Assembly (NCBI RefSeq): GCF_003576645.1
Contig: NC_044919.1
Coordinates: forward strand, 34,637,362 to 34,701,361
Length of the DNA: 64,000 nt
Reading direction: 5' to 3'
DNA from: Ipomoea triloba
Taxonomy: Eukaryota; Streptophyta; Magnoliopsida; Solanales; Convolvulaceae
Below the pieces are notes generated by a model that ran no database searches, was not told the origin of the DNA, and was given only the letters and a program-made list of their open reading frames with translations. The position numbers and the translations under genes are program-made. Of this stretch, positions 10,280 to 21,897 are shown one piece after another; positions within the stretch are counted from its first letter, which is position 1; each line of letters starts with the position of its first letter.

Positions 10280-11515
10280 GTGGCTACGGGTAAGCGGGCG
10301 GTGTTACAATCTTGTTCAGATAGTAATTTTGCAGACTGGGCTGTGGCTGTGGCTTCTTCTCCTGCTACTCATTCTTCTGCTGCTCCAGCCTTTGGGGACC
10401 TATCTTTAGGTTTTAATGCAGCCCCCAACGCCGCCGTGGACGGTGGCGCCGCCTCAGGAGGCCATGTTGGGCTGTGGAGCTCCTCTTCCGCTAGGCAGAT
10501 GCAGCAGCAGATTAGCCATGGAGTTCCCCCGGATATGGGCATGTTCGTGGTGGCGCCGGCGGCGTCTTTTCTCCACCATTTTCAGCCCGCCTGTATCAGC
10601 TTTGACGGATCCGCCACCGTGAGCGGCGGAGGGTTGCAGCTGTGGCAGAGCCAAGATACGGCGGCGCCGGCGCCGGCGCCGGATATTAGTTATACCAAGA
10701 AGCTCGGCGAGCATCCCCACGGCAGCCCTAGTAGTAATTCCCAGAGTTTTTTTCAGCTTCACGGCGGCGCAGCCGCCGACGGTGGCGGCGCCGCCGTGTC
10801 GACTTGTCAAGACTGCGGAAACCAAGCAAAAAAGGACTGCATCCATCGGCGGTGCCGGACATGTTGCAAGAGTCGCGGTTTAGACTGTTCTACCCACGTG
10901 AAAAGCACGTGGGTTCCGGCGGCGCGCCGCCGCGAACGGCAGCAAGTCTCTCAGGCCACCAGCCCCGCCGCCGTGTCTTGTTCGCAGTCAGTTTCCTCCG
11001 GCGTTAAGAAACCCAGGCTAGTCCTGGGCAATAATTCCCAAACATCCCACACTTCCACCTCAAACAACACGGCCACCACGCCGAGAAGCTTCGACACCGG
11101 CGACAGCAGCGGCGGCGGCTCGATGCCGAAGCAGGTAACCGCCCCGGCGGAGTTCCGGTGCGTCCGCGTCAGCCCCGTGGACGGCGGCGAGGACGACGAG
11201 TTCGCTTACCAAGCCGTAGTAAGAATCGGCGGCCACGTTTTCAAAGGCTTCCTCTACGACCAAGGCCTCGAAAACGACGGCGACGATCACGCCGGAAACA
11301 ATGCCCAACACCCCGGATTATTCCCCAACATATCCGACTTAAACTTGGGCGCCCGAGGCGGCAATAACAACGTTATTCTCGGTGGTACAACCTCGTCGGC
11401 GCCGCCAATTCTTGCACCTTCATCATCAGAACCTCACGACATCTTCGCCGCCGGCGCCGGCGGAATCATCGGAATGGGAGGGGGTTCGAATTTTGGCATT
11501 GGAAACCCTTTCTAG
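10280..11515 (+). CDS. SHI/STY/LRP1-family zinc-finger transcription factor
   Basis: The open frame runs for 411 codons from 10280. Residues about 176-206 form the SHI-family RING-like zinc finger: CQDCG, KKDC, H, C, CC, LDC and STH give the C-x2-C-x7-C-x-H-x2-C-x2-C-x7-C-x2-H spacing, followed by basic WVPAARRRERQQ. The second hallmark, the IXGH domain, is at about residues 291-330 (EFRCVRV, VRIGGHVFKGFLYDQG). Proteins of this family act in the nucleus, bind ACTCTAC-type sites and activate auxin-biosynthesis genes in young organs, the gynoecium and stamens. The N-terminal third is rich in Ala, Gly, Ser and Gln. The start is unresolved: 10280 is GTG, not ATG, an in-frame stop lies at 10235, and the first in-frame ATG is codon 74 (10499), after two out-of-frame ATGs (10416 and about 10462). 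The frame is intact and apparently intronless to the stop. Confidence 0.88.
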   Translation: MATGKRAVLQSCSDSNFADWAVAVASSPATHSSAAPAFGDLSLGFNAAPNAAVDGGAASGGHVGLWSSSSARQMQQQISHGVPPDMGMFVVAPAASFLHHFQPACISFDGSATVSGGGLQLWQSQDTAAPAPAPDISYTKKLGEHPHGSPSSNSQSFFQLHGGAAADGGGAAVSTCQDCGNQAKKDCIHRRCRTCCKSRGLDCSTHVKSTWVPAARRRERQQVSQATSPAAVSCSQSVSSGVKKPRLVLGNNSQTSHTSTSNNTATTPRSFDTGDSSGGGSMPKQVTAPAEFRCVRVSPVDGGEDDEFAYQAVVRIGGHVFKGFLYDQGLENDGDDHAGNNAQHPGLFPNISDLNLGARGGNNNVILGGTTSSAPPILAPSSSEPHDIFAAGAGGIIGMGGGSNFGIGNPF

Positions 11516-13643
11516 TAGATTGAAATTGATTTCTAGTTTTTTGATAAAATCGTACTCATTTATAAAGTCAGTCTTTTCTGATGCTAAGAACATATTAACA
11601 CTGTGTACTTCCCTACATTGTTGTATTCGTTTCTGCTTATTATTTAAGATTTAAGAAAATTTAAAACTCTGATCTTAATTGTGAGTTCTAACTTAAAGTG
11701 ATAACTTTTTGGGAATTAGAACATTCAGTGACGTTGGGTTAGATGGACCCAATTGTGATGAGTGGAAATTTAAAGGATCATGTTTGGAAACAGAAAAATG
11801 GTGAGTGTCATGTCTGGAGAGACAAAATTTGATGAAAATAAAAGCATGGTTCTGACTCTTCAGTTTAAGCCAAATATTGTTCGATTCTTATAATTTCATA
11901 TTTGAGCAAAACATCCCCAGAAGTATTAAAATGGGGTGAGGTTGGGGTTGTTTTGTCCCGTCAAATCAGATAAAAACGCCATTTTTGAAAGAGTTGAGAG
12001 TTCAGAGTTCTGGTAAAAGGTGGCAGTTCTATTATGTGGACCACAATGAATTGAATTGGAGTGTCAAAATGGAAAGCTGCTGCTCTGCTGCTACTGGGTC
12101 TAAACTCTAACAACCATGGCCCAACCCTGTGTAAAAATTGATACTGACCCAATAGTCCATGTATGTTCATTAAGTTTGTCCTTTAGGTACACTTCTCTAT
12201 TGTACTATTATAGCCTTCCTCATGTCCATAGATAATGCCATAGTAATAAAATTTCTTTTTGTTACTTTTACATATTTCATAAGTATCTATATGCTTTGAG
12301 ATTAAACTAATTCACTTGAGTTTCATTTGCGCACAAATCTCTTGAAGGATATTGGTTCAAACTCTTGCCATCATGCTTATCCTTTTATTTCTTTAATTGT
12401 CATAGTTCTTGAACAATGCTTTTAAGTTTGAAATATGATGTTTTTATGTATGACATATTGACATGGTAGTATTTTTTGGGCACTGTTATCTCAACAATGT
12501 GGGTTCGAACCCTTGCTCTCGTATGATTATTTGATGGATGGTATACTAGGTTGAATTGTGACGTGAATTGTCATAAAATAACATTATTGTAACATTTTCA
12601 TATGATTTTAATATCTTTTATTACTAACAATTTTTAAATAGCAAAAATTACAAAAAAGTTTTATTAATAATATATTGTTTGAACTCTAACATACACGCCA
12701 TATGTCCATAGAAAACACACCATGTGGATATATAAAAGAAAATCCCCAAATGATTCTTTTACTTCTTGACATTGTAAGGTCATTAAAATATTACCACTAA
12801 CTTTTTATACGGAATTCTCTCATTACATTTTGTCGTTAATTTAGTTACGAATAAAATATGTTCGTAAACTATATATCTGTGTTTTCTTGTAATGAACATT
12901 AAACACATTCACATAAAAATCACTTTCTAATATGAAGAAAGTGTAGTGGATTCTATACTTTTTGCGACAGAGTGTAGTGAAAAATTGTTATTTAAAAAAA
13001 ATAAAAATAAAATCATATGCATTCCTAAACACCCTTACAGGTCTCGCGGAAAGCCTAGAATTTTCGAGTCAAACCTACATCGCTACACTTGTACAAATGT
13101 ATGTAGTTGATGATGTACAAATTTGAACTAGTGATGATCTCTATGTTTTTAAAAAAATAATAATAATAATAAATAAATTAAACAACCTTAAAATGTTAAA
13201 ACTAGACTCTTTGCTAACGTTGGTGTAGGGAACTGACCATAATTTATGTAGTCCTTTTTCGTTTTGTTATTCTTTTCTTTCCATCGTGTGCATATATCTT
13301 AAATGTTGTACGAAATGCATTGCACAACGTAGGATTGCATTAATATATGTAAATTGCTTCACGGCATAAATAATTGTGGCAAGTAAACCCTACACCATGG
13401 ATTACTATCAACATCACCTAATGTATGTGGACAATAATCTTGCTATTAAGAAGAAAAACAATATTTAGCAAATTTATATATTACGAGGATTTTATCAAAA
13501 GCTGTCCCACTATATATGAATGTCTTCTTGCTTGTCCTAAGTCCTAACTTGATAAGGTCAAGAAAAGACACCCCTACTCCTATAGAACACGTACAATAAT
13601 AACTCACAATGAATATATTGTGTCCTCTCTTTATTTTTAATTC

Positions 13644-13695
<52 letters not shown>

Positions 13696-13869
13696 ATATG
13701 GAGTATCAATTTTCACCCTCTATTTTGGTAGTATTAAAGTTCCACCAGCCCTAACCAATCAATGGTGGGCCTAGCTCAAAGAGATGGATATTTGTGCATA
13801 AATTGGCGGACCGGATTAGAGTAGGAATTTATTTATGTATTTACTAGTTCGATCTAACTCCTAGGAACC

Positions 13870-13908
<39 letters not shown>

Positions 13909-14321
13909 GAGGAGATTTATAGTCCACTTTGTCACCTTAGCTGATAATTCAATATAAATTATTTATAATAAATCGGCTCAAATCAAGAAGCTAATATATC
14001 ATATTTACTGAGAGTCGAACTTGAAACTTTTAGGGCGAAAACTGAAAAGAATAATGCAAAATAGGATTTTGGGTGGAGGTGTCGAATTGTCGATCCATAT
14101 GATGAAGTCCACTCAGTTTTAAGTGTATTTTATTCTCAACGAGATTCGTATAGTACATTGAATTCGTTCTTTATGAATTCATTTAGGAAGTCGAGGCCGG
14201 CCACGCTCATACTGCTACTTCATTAAATCGACTTTTCTAATTGTAGCATAATTAAGAAACTAAGTAATTACATATTATTTTCACCAAAAAAAAAAAGAAG
14301 TAATTAATTACATATTATTGG

Positions 14322-14379
<58 letters not shown>

Positions 14380-15103
14380 TCAACTCAACTTTGTACATAT
14401 ATTTTGCAAGTTGTCAGTTCAAAATTTGGCGAAGCTCTTCTTATGCTTGCCCAACCACCCATTGTCTCCAACCATGCTTTAGGGACTACATTTTACATAG
14501 AAAATTAGCCGCACTACATTTTACAATATAAGTAACGAATAAATATGAATAATACATTTTACATAAATATAATTAATATTTTTGCAATGTGCCAAGGATA
14601 ACCGAAAGATTTTTTCTAATAAATCATTTAAACATAAACGGTTACGTTGGTTCCCAAAAAATTTTATTGTATTGTAATAATATTATAAATGTGTGTGCAT
14701 GTATATATGCACTTACATACACACATATAGGCGTAATTTTATTTTGAATGTGACAAACACACGATTTTGTGAATTTGTCATTGTTACAATTATTGATGGT
14801 TGTGAATTTACGTTTTAATTCATGAATAGGTATTTGGTAATATATCTGAAGAACTAAAAAAGAAGTCGATTCATCTTACAATTTTATAACAATTTCTAAA
14901 TGTTCATGAATAATCAGCCCATAATAAAATTACTCATGGGTCATTCTTCTGTTGTAATACATGTTAGCAAAATTTGTAGATCTGTCCTTCTCTTTGTAGA
15001 AAGTTACAATTTTGATGATGAGAATCAATTTTGTGAAGTATCTACATAAAACAAGACAATAGAACACAATTAATTAACGTTGTTGGGAGATGAGATGATG
15101 AGA
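11516..15103. other. intergenic DNA between the SHI/STY gene and the second U-box gene
   Basis: The 3' UTR of the SHI gene is expected in the first 200 bases. No further gene is seen. Simple repeats: (ATT)n at about 13645-13695, (TA)n at about 13871-13905 and a longer (TA)n at about 14329-14376. GGTTCGAACC-like words near 12500 and the reverse near 14010 could be B-boxes of decayed SINEs. From 15103 backwards the sequence would be the 3' UTR of the minus-strand U-box gene. Confidence 0.5.
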
Positions 15104-16342
15104 TTAGGAGGGATAAGAAGAGAGCAAAGCAGGAGGAATGCAAGATGAATCCCTCCAAACCCTAGAGTGCAATCTAAGGACCTGTTTGGCTCTCTCCTTT
15201 GTCTTGGAACTCGCGTCCACTTGTAGAACCAAACACAGCTTTGAAACCACCCCAACCTGCAACATCTCTTGAAGAACCCTAGAAGTTGCAGAGAATTTGG
15301 AAATGGAAGAGAGGATCCGAACTGCCCTATCACTCCCCACGTGCGAAACCCTAAGAATTTTCTTGGACACGATGGCTAAGCCGGCTCCGTGTCTCAGCAG
15401 CTCGGCGCGTCCCTCGGCGCAGCCGCAGAGCTGATCAAGGACCGTCAGCGCCAGCTCGCAAAGCCGTTTCTCTGACGTGTCGAGAAGGAGGTCGACTAGG
15501 GTTTCGACGGCGCCGGCTTCTGCGGCTTTGATCCGGTTTCTCCCCCACGGACAAAGCTCAATCAGGAACTTCAATGCGGCTTTGGTGGCTGGCTGGGAGA
15601 TGTTATCCTTTAGGATTTGGACAGTCTCAGCGAATATTTCGGGCTTGGCGGCTATAAGCCGAGCCGGATCCGCCACGTCGAGAGCCGATTTCATTACCAT
15701 TATCGCGGCGGCTCGAGATTGATAATTCCCACATTTCAAGACATGGATTAAGGAATCCAAGAACTGTCCCTCGTCCGCGATGAATCTCTTGAGATCCGAA
15801 TCGGACGGCCCCAAATGGTTAAGAATAGTCAACGCTTCATCGCTGGCTTTCGTAAACTCCGAATCCTCCACCGTGGCAACCTCCTTCCTCATTATAACCG
15901 AAACAAGAAAGTCAACGGCCCCGGGCGTTGACCGAATCTCCATCTTGTTATACTCGCCGGAATTCGCAATCGATCTTAACCTTCTCAGGCATTTCAGGCC
16001 GGATTCCGGCCGCCTCCGGGCCTCGTCGATGAGCTTCAAAATCTGGGCTTTATCCACCGCCGGCTTCGGAGTTGGGATCCTCTCCACGCCGTTGGATGCG
16101 TTGAGAGTGCACCACGCTTGGATCAGACGGCGGAGAGTGTGATTGGGGGTGAGATCAGTGCTGACGAGCTCTTGTTTCGTCACCGGACACGTATTGTTCC
16201 GGCACGAAAACACCCATTTTTCGATGCTTTCCCTGTCGTAGGTTATTCCGGTGGCCACCGTCACCGGATCTTTCATAAGTTGCATTGAGATCGGACAAAC
16301 AAAGTAGGAAGGAATCTCAATCTCAACCTCAACCTCATCCAT
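15104..16342 (-). CDS. U-box E3 ubiquitin ligase with ARM repeats, PUB22/23 type
   Basis: A 412-residue single-exon protein, close in length to Arabidopsis PUB23. The N-terminus IEIPSYFVCPIS, MKDPVTV, TGITYDRESIEKW, CPVTKQ and LTPNHTLRRLIQAWCTLNAS is the full PUB22/23 U-box (about residues 8-85), followed by the clade-typical RIPTPKP linker. The remainder is alpha-helical ARM repeats (FLIELCPWGRNRIKAAEAGA, LLRHGAGLAIVSKKILRVS, MLQVGVVSKLCLVLQ). The role expected from the family is E2-dependent ubiquitination of exocyst and stress-signalling targets in the cytosol. It is a paralog of the gene at 1527-2807, in opposite orientation 12 kb away, and keeps closer to the canonical PUB22/23 N-terminus than that copy does. 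The ATG at 16342 is preceded by in-frame stops. Coding DNA is visibly more GC-rich than the flanks. Confidence 0.94.
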   Translation of the reverse strand: MDEVEVEIEIPSYFVCPISMQLMKDPVTVATGITYDRESIEKWVFSCRNNTCPVTKQELVSTDLTPNHTLRRLIQAWCTLNASNGVERIPTPKPAVDKAQILKLIDEARRRPESGLKCLRRLRSIANSGEYNKMEIRSTPGAVDFLVSVIMRKEVATVEDSEFTKASDEALTILNHLGPSDSDLKRFIADEGQFLDSLIHVLKCGNYQSRAAAIMVMKSALDVADPARLIAAKPEIFAETVQILKDNISQPATKAALKFLIELCPWGRNRIKAAEAGAVETLVDLLLDTSEKRLCELALTVLDQLCGCAEGRAELLRHGAGLAIVSKKILRVSHVGSDRAVRILSSISKFSATSRVLQEMLQVGVVSKLCLVLQVDASSKTKERAKQVLRLHSRVWRDSSCIPPALLSSYPS

Positions 16343-16482
16343 TTCTTCGACTTAAATGATTCTAATTAACAACAAATCTTTCAGATCCGATGAGCCTGAT
16401 GTTGTGTTGTAGATGAACGAAAGATGAATGTAACGCTCAGAATCGGTGATATGATGTTTGTGAGGGAGTTGAATAATGGGCG

Positions 16483-16523
<41 letters not shown>
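16483..16523 (-). repeat. (TA)n microsatellite in the core promoter of the second U-box gene
   Basis: About 20 TA units lie 140-180 bases upstream of the minus-strand ATG at 16342. No other TATA-like word is seen between it and the start, so the repeat probably contains the TATA box. Confidence 0.6.
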
Positions 16524-16528
<5 letters not shown>

Positions 16529-16888
16529 TTGTCCGTGTCAGCAGTAAAGAGGGTTCATGCAACTAATCATCATTGGGAACCAAAGAGCAAGTCAAACACG
16601 GAAATTTAGAGAGAGAGAATGAAAAGAAAAGTTCATAAATGGAAAATTTCCAAGATTCTTGAAATATTATAGAAATTCAAAATATAATTTGAAATATTAT
16701 AAAAATTCAATATATAGAAAAATTACGAATTACGATTTCTATTTCCAATGAATTTTTTTAATTTATAAAATCAATACACTATATTTTTTTTCCCGGTGTA
16801 CCCGAGATTTCCCCGTCAGGTACGGTGACTAAATCTCTAACAGAATTACAGGCACTTCTTTTAAATGGGCAATATAATCGTTATACCG

Positions 16889-17160
16889 TGGACCATGGTC
16901 CACAATGTGATCACAAAACGACGTTATTTCAATAAGTGGGAGAAACGGTTCTCGTAAATTTAATCTCCGATACTACAGTTCATCTCAAATAATACTACAG
17001 TAAGTGTTGAAAGGGAACTGCAGTCGCGGGGAAGAGAGGACGTTTCATCCGTCTGGAACTGCAGTTATGTTGAAAGGGAACTGCAGTTGCGCGAAACAGA
17101 GGTCGTTTCATCCGTCTGTTTTCATTAATCAAAACGATGTCGTTTTGATGCGTTGTCCAC
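16889..17160. repeat. GGACCATGGTCC-ended repeat, copy A, with a 63-bp duplication
   Basis: It begins with the perfect 16-bp palindrome GTGGACCATGGTCCAC followed within 15 bases by AAAACGACGTTA, and closes with AAAACGATGTCGTTTT and GTCCAC. Inside, a unit containing GAACTGCAGT and CGTTTCATCCGTCTG occurs twice with a 63-base shift (about 17006-17059 and 17069-17119). The same terminal words are seen at 20.1, 21.47 and 21.9 kb. No coding capacity. Confidence 0.6.
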
Positions 17161-20094
17161 AGCAAAATTTGCATTAAATGGGACAGCTAGCCTGATAAAA
17201 TTAATACACTATAATAAAATGCAATACCTTCTAAAGCAATATAAATTTTACTTAAATGAGACAGTTAAAACTAATTACCAATGGCTTTTGACTTTTATTT
17301 TTTAAAAGAAAGGGAAATAAATATATAATTAATGGTTGTACAGAAGTACAGGCAGAAGCTGACTTTATGAAATGAATTAATGGTTGGGGATAGTCGGCGT
17401 TGCGTTGCGTGCAAATGGCTAAGGCGCCTTTTGACTTTGGAATTATTGTATATATACTCCGTAGTATTTTACGTGTTTCACAATTTGATTTTAAATGTCA
17501 TTTTTTATTTTTTGAATTCTTTTAATTCACTGAATGCATCAATGAAACCACATGCGAAGGCTGGTTGCCGACAACAGCGTATGGGCATGTGTTTGTGTAG
17601 ATCTATACTTTTTTCTTGGCAGCTGTTTCAATTAACCTACATTCATTGTTTCTACCCTTCTTTATTTATTTATTTATTTTGTATTTTTATTAATTACTTT
17701 CCTGTTTTTAACGTTTCTTTTAAAAAACATAAAATTTGAGATCGAGTTTAGCCTCTTAATTAAGAATTTTATTCATTCCGATATTGGCTATATGTTGAGT
17801 TCTTAGCCTAACAAATAATAACAACGACAAGCAAGGAGTCTTTATAATTATTGATGGGATTATATAGTTTCTTTTTACATTCCGATTTTAATAAATATGG
17901 TTAAGTACACTTCTCGGTCATCTCCGACCTTATTTGGCATGGGACGGTCAGATTGTAAAGGGATTATTTGTAATAAAAACGCTTTAGGGAAGTTGTCCGT
18001 ACGTCCTAATCATATCTGACTCGCCTTAATTTAGGCACAAGTCACTCAAAAGTGATCTCACTATCTAATAAAATGGTCTCGTCTACAATGACACTTGGTT
18101 CCATGGCTAGGATTGCCGGATACGCATGGGACACATGTAGGTCATGTCGGATTGTCGGTCTTCCAAATCTTCTATAAAAGGCTCATTTCAGGGAGAGATC
18201 AGCACACTCTATAAACATTGTATTCCTGATCAGCTGTTGGAACTACGGAGGATTTAGGGCATGTTTGGTTGGGAGGAAAATCACTTCTAAGAAAAAAACA
18301 CTTCCTCCAAATCATGGAAAATGCATAGTTCCTGCGTTTGGTTCATTGGAACTCATTTTCCAATGTTATTCATTTTTTAGGAAAAGAAATTATTTGGTAG
18401 AAGCTCGGATTTTGTTTTCCGAAGTGGTTGGGAAGAAAAATTGATTTGTCAAGACCATTTTACCCCTGGATGTCTTCTTCCTCATCCTCTGGTTTCTTCT
18501 TCTTCTTCTTGCGAGGCTGCGATTGTGGACCTCATCCAGATCGGCGGCTCCGCTCGCTGCCAGCCATCTCGCGCCCTCACGACGGTGGACCTCTGCTAGC
18601 TGCCGCCCACCTCGCCAGTCGCCGCCTCCGCCTTCGCCGCTCTGGTCTCTGCGTCCGCGACGGCGACACCGCCTCTCTGGTTCTGCTGACTAGCTTCTTC
18701 GACCCGGAAATGAGGATGGAGGAGATGGGGAGAAGAATGAATAATGAAGAAAACCTAAATTTGGCCCAAAATCTTGCAAAAAGAAAGAGTAATTGGGCCC
18801 TAAATAGAAATAAAATCTATTATTAATTTTATTATAATTATTAAGTGCAGCACGATATTATTTGAAATATAAAAGTATAAATATGCACGTAAATTGCATA
18901 CGTCGTGCGTGCGCTTTACGTGTATTGTGTGTGCATATATAAAATTTGAAACTTTTATAAACTTATTTATCGTCCAATTAATGTACTTTTAACTCAATTT
19001 AAATAAGATATTTCATTCAAGATTTGACTTTCAATTTTACTGCAAATTGAAAGAATTGTACATGCAGCGGGGTCACAGCGATAATGTAACGCTAAATAGC
19101 CAAAAAAAAAAAAAAAGAGAAGTCTTTATTCAAAAAGAAAATTTGGTGAATTTGTTAAATGGCTGACCAACCCCGAACTTACGCATCATACGGTACAGAG
19201 TAACATGCAAAACACAAATAACAAGCTAACATAATAAATGGTTTTTGAAAAAAAAATTAAAGCTATTTTAATTTTAGATGACCGTAGAATAATAAAATTC
19301 AATTCCCTATTCATACTATATGAGTTATTTTTTAAATCGAAATAATTTAATTACAGTAAGATACACGATAACATATATTATAACGAATAATTATATTATT
19401 AGTCTAATTATTGTTCTCTAAAAATGTCTAAGTCAATGATACATTAATTCATTAGTTAAGACAGTTCAAAAAGTTTAATATAATAATATATTGCGTACAT
19501 CTAAACTGCCTTGAACCATAAGTTGGATCTGAACTGTTCTTAAAGTAGTAGACAAAATGAATTGAAAGTAATATATGTATAATCAGAAGGATCTATTCTA
19601 AATTGACTAGCTTATAAAATTACTCTTTTCTTTTATTGTTTTGTGGGGTAAAGTAAAAGTTGATAGTAATATAATAGCATAACAGTCAAATCATATCGGT
19701 GTCACATTGTCACAAATAACATTAAAACTTATAATACTATAAGTCGGAAAATAATTTTTGAGAGAGTGTGTTTGGCTCATGGCTATTCAAAACAAATGAA
19801 ATCATTCAATGAACATTTTTCATTCTGATCAAATGAAAAAGACGCATTTTGACAAAAATTATCTTACATCTACAATTTTTATTGAAGGACATTTTTTGAA
19901 TATCTCTTTTACGTTCAACTTTCTCTCTCCATCTCCATGGGTATTGTCAAATAAGCATACTATTTGCTTTTAATTTGCTCAGTTACTATTTAATTAGTCT
20001 AGAATAAGCTGGTCCAATTAAAATTTGACTGGGTCGAGCTAAACAATAAAATTTAGTCTAAATTAGGTTGGACCAAACAAGGTAAATTTTACTC
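17161..20094. other. intergenic, repeat-derived DNA
   Basis: No supported gene. About 17895-18250 resembles part of an LTR: moderately GC-rich, a TATA-like TCTATAAAAGGCTC near 18171 and a following AAACATTGTATTCC, but no termini were found. About 18260-18830 starts with GGGCATGTTTGGTTGGGAGG, a wording common at ends of plant DNA transposons, and continues with a GC-rich CTTCTTCTTC tract and a 132-codon frame of low complexity that I do not accept as a gene. The remainder to 20094 is AT-rich without visible structure. Confidence 0.45.
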
Positions 20095-20875
20095 TAGACT
20101 ATGGTCCAAAACGGTGTCATTTCTTTTAACGAAAAGAAATGACACGCCGTTTTGTTAATTAATTATGTTTGAATAACATATTCAATTTCATTTTATATAC
20201 ATAGTAGTTTTATTTCAGCAGAACTAAAGTTTCATTTTGTTTAAACCCCAGTTTCATATTTGACATTATATATACAGTAGTCTTATTACATTGAGACCTG
20301 TTATTGAATTTCATTTTATATATATTGTAATTTTATTACAACACGACTAAATTATAATTCTAATTCAACTACGATTTCATTGGACAATATAAACTCAAAT
20401 ATGTGAAACTGTTATTCAGTTTCATTTTTTATACATTGTAGTTTAATTACAACACAACTAAAGTATCATTTTGATATAACTAGAGTTTCATTTGACAATA
20501 TACACTTAATATGTGAGACGCGTTATGTAGTTTTTTAAAATACATATTGTAGTTTCATTTCAACGCAACTAAAGTATCATTTCAATTCAACTAGAGTTTC
20601 ATTTGACAATATACATTCAATATGTGAGACATATTATTCAGCTTCGTTTTATATACATTGTAGTTTCATTACAAAACACTAAAGTATCATTTCAATTCAA
20701 TTACAGTTTCATTTGATAATATAAATAATAGTGAGACACGTTATTCAATTTCATTTTAGATACACGGTAGTTTTATTTTGTTCGAATACACCAGAAATAC
20801 GAAATTTGTTAAATATAACGGTCGCCGTTTCTTTACTTAAAAGAAACAACATCGTTTCCGGACCATGTTCCACCA
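20095..20875. mobile_element. GGTCC-ended element, copy B, with ~110-bp tandem array
   Basis: The ends are imperfect inverted repeats: ATGGTCCAAAACGGTGTCAT at the left and, reverse-complemented at the right, ATGGTCCGGAAACGATGTTG followed by TTTCTTTTA on both sides. The left end is itself a hairpin (20108-20153) of about 20-bp arms. Between the ends about five copies of a ~110-bp unit follow one another (about 20160-20790), each with TTTCATTTTATATACATTGT, CAACTAAAGTATCATTT, CTAGAGTTTCATTTGACAAT and GTGAGACRYGTTATTCA. No coding frame is present. Classification is unknown; TIRs suggest a non-autonomous DNA transposon. Confidence 0.6.
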
Positions 20876-20978
20876 TATAACAATTTACCAAAAAATAAAA
20901 ATAAAAATAAAAAGTTGGTGTGGTTAATATACATGAGACCTATAATTAAGTAGTCTCCGGGTTAGAAGAGTTCTCGAA

Positions 20979-20999
20979 GAGGCCGGCCGGCCGGCCGGC
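20979..20999. repeat. GGCCGGCC palindrome run
   Basis: Four successive GGCC units separated to give GGCCGGCCGGCCGGCCGG in otherwise AT-rich DNA. A shorter version occurs at about 36431-36443. Confidence 0.9.
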
Positions 21000-21465
21000 A
21001 GCTTGATGAATACATGAAGGCTAAGTCTAATAAAGGCGATCGAATTGAAAGAAGCAGTAGTAGATAATGTTGCTGCCTGCTTCAAAGGTTGCCTACGAAA
21101 GCTAAGTTAGTTAATTACTTGACTTTCTCCAAATAGGGTAATTCAAATTTATAATTTACAACTTAATAACTAAGAATCACTTTCCAATTGTCGATAATGA
21201 CTAATATAAATTAATACACATGAGATCTCGCTCGTCGATGCCTAGCTATCTTTTTTGTTAGGACATCGCCATCCCTTTGTGTAAAGAATATAATATATTT
21301 AGGGAATGAAGAATTTTGGTGCAGTTTATCCATCTTGGTCTATGTCATATTGTTGAATATTGATCTATGAGTTATATTAAATTAAAGCAAAACTAATAAA
21401 TTTAAATTACTGCCATACACAAAATTTTTGTAATTCATAGCATATCTGAGCAAATTATTGTGCTA

Positions 21466-21740
21466 TGTGGACCCCGGTCCAAAACGACGTTACTAAACTT
21501 TATGAGTTAAAATAATGTACATTATGTGTTAGAATAATAAAACTTATGGGTAATATAATGTACATTATGTGTTAGAATGTACATTATGAGTTAGAATAAT
21601 GAAACTTCGTTCTGGTGTAAGATAATATATATTGTGTTAGAATAATGTATATTATGAGTTATAAAAATGTATATTGCAACTGATGACGTGAAAAAAATAA
21701 AATGACGTGAAAGGACGTTATTTTTGGACCATAGTCCGTA
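21466..21740. repeat. GGTCC-ended repeat, copy C
   Basis: It begins TGTGGACCCCGGTCC followed at once by AAAACGACGTTAC and ends with GGACGTTATTTTTGGACC ATAGTCC, so the ends are imperfect inverted repeats. The interior repeats the word TAATGTACATTATGTGTTAG with variations four to five times. It shares its terminal words with the copies at 16.9, 20.1 and 21.9 kb. Confidence 0.55.
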
Positions 21741-21897
21741 CAACTATGAGTCGGACCAGTCCAAATACTATAATACTTGGGCCGTGCTTAGGTTGGCTCA
21801 TGACTGTTGGGCGTGGGCTTAATTTTAAATTGTACTCCGTAAAATATTAACTCTCATTCTATTATCAATGCTAGGAAAAATATCATTTGTTATTTAG

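Noticed and set aside
10454..10846. Minus-strand 130-codon frame in the SHI/STY gene
   Set aside because: Arg-rich low-complexity shadow of the GC-rich plus-strand exon.
18428..18826. 132-codon frame with Phe-, Ser- and Arg-rich segments
   Set aside because: Low-complexity CTT repeat translation inside a transposon-like block; no match to any family I know.
20160..20790. ~110-bp repeats considered as a coding repeat protein
   Set aside because: Stops occur in all frames in every unit; no open frame follows the period.
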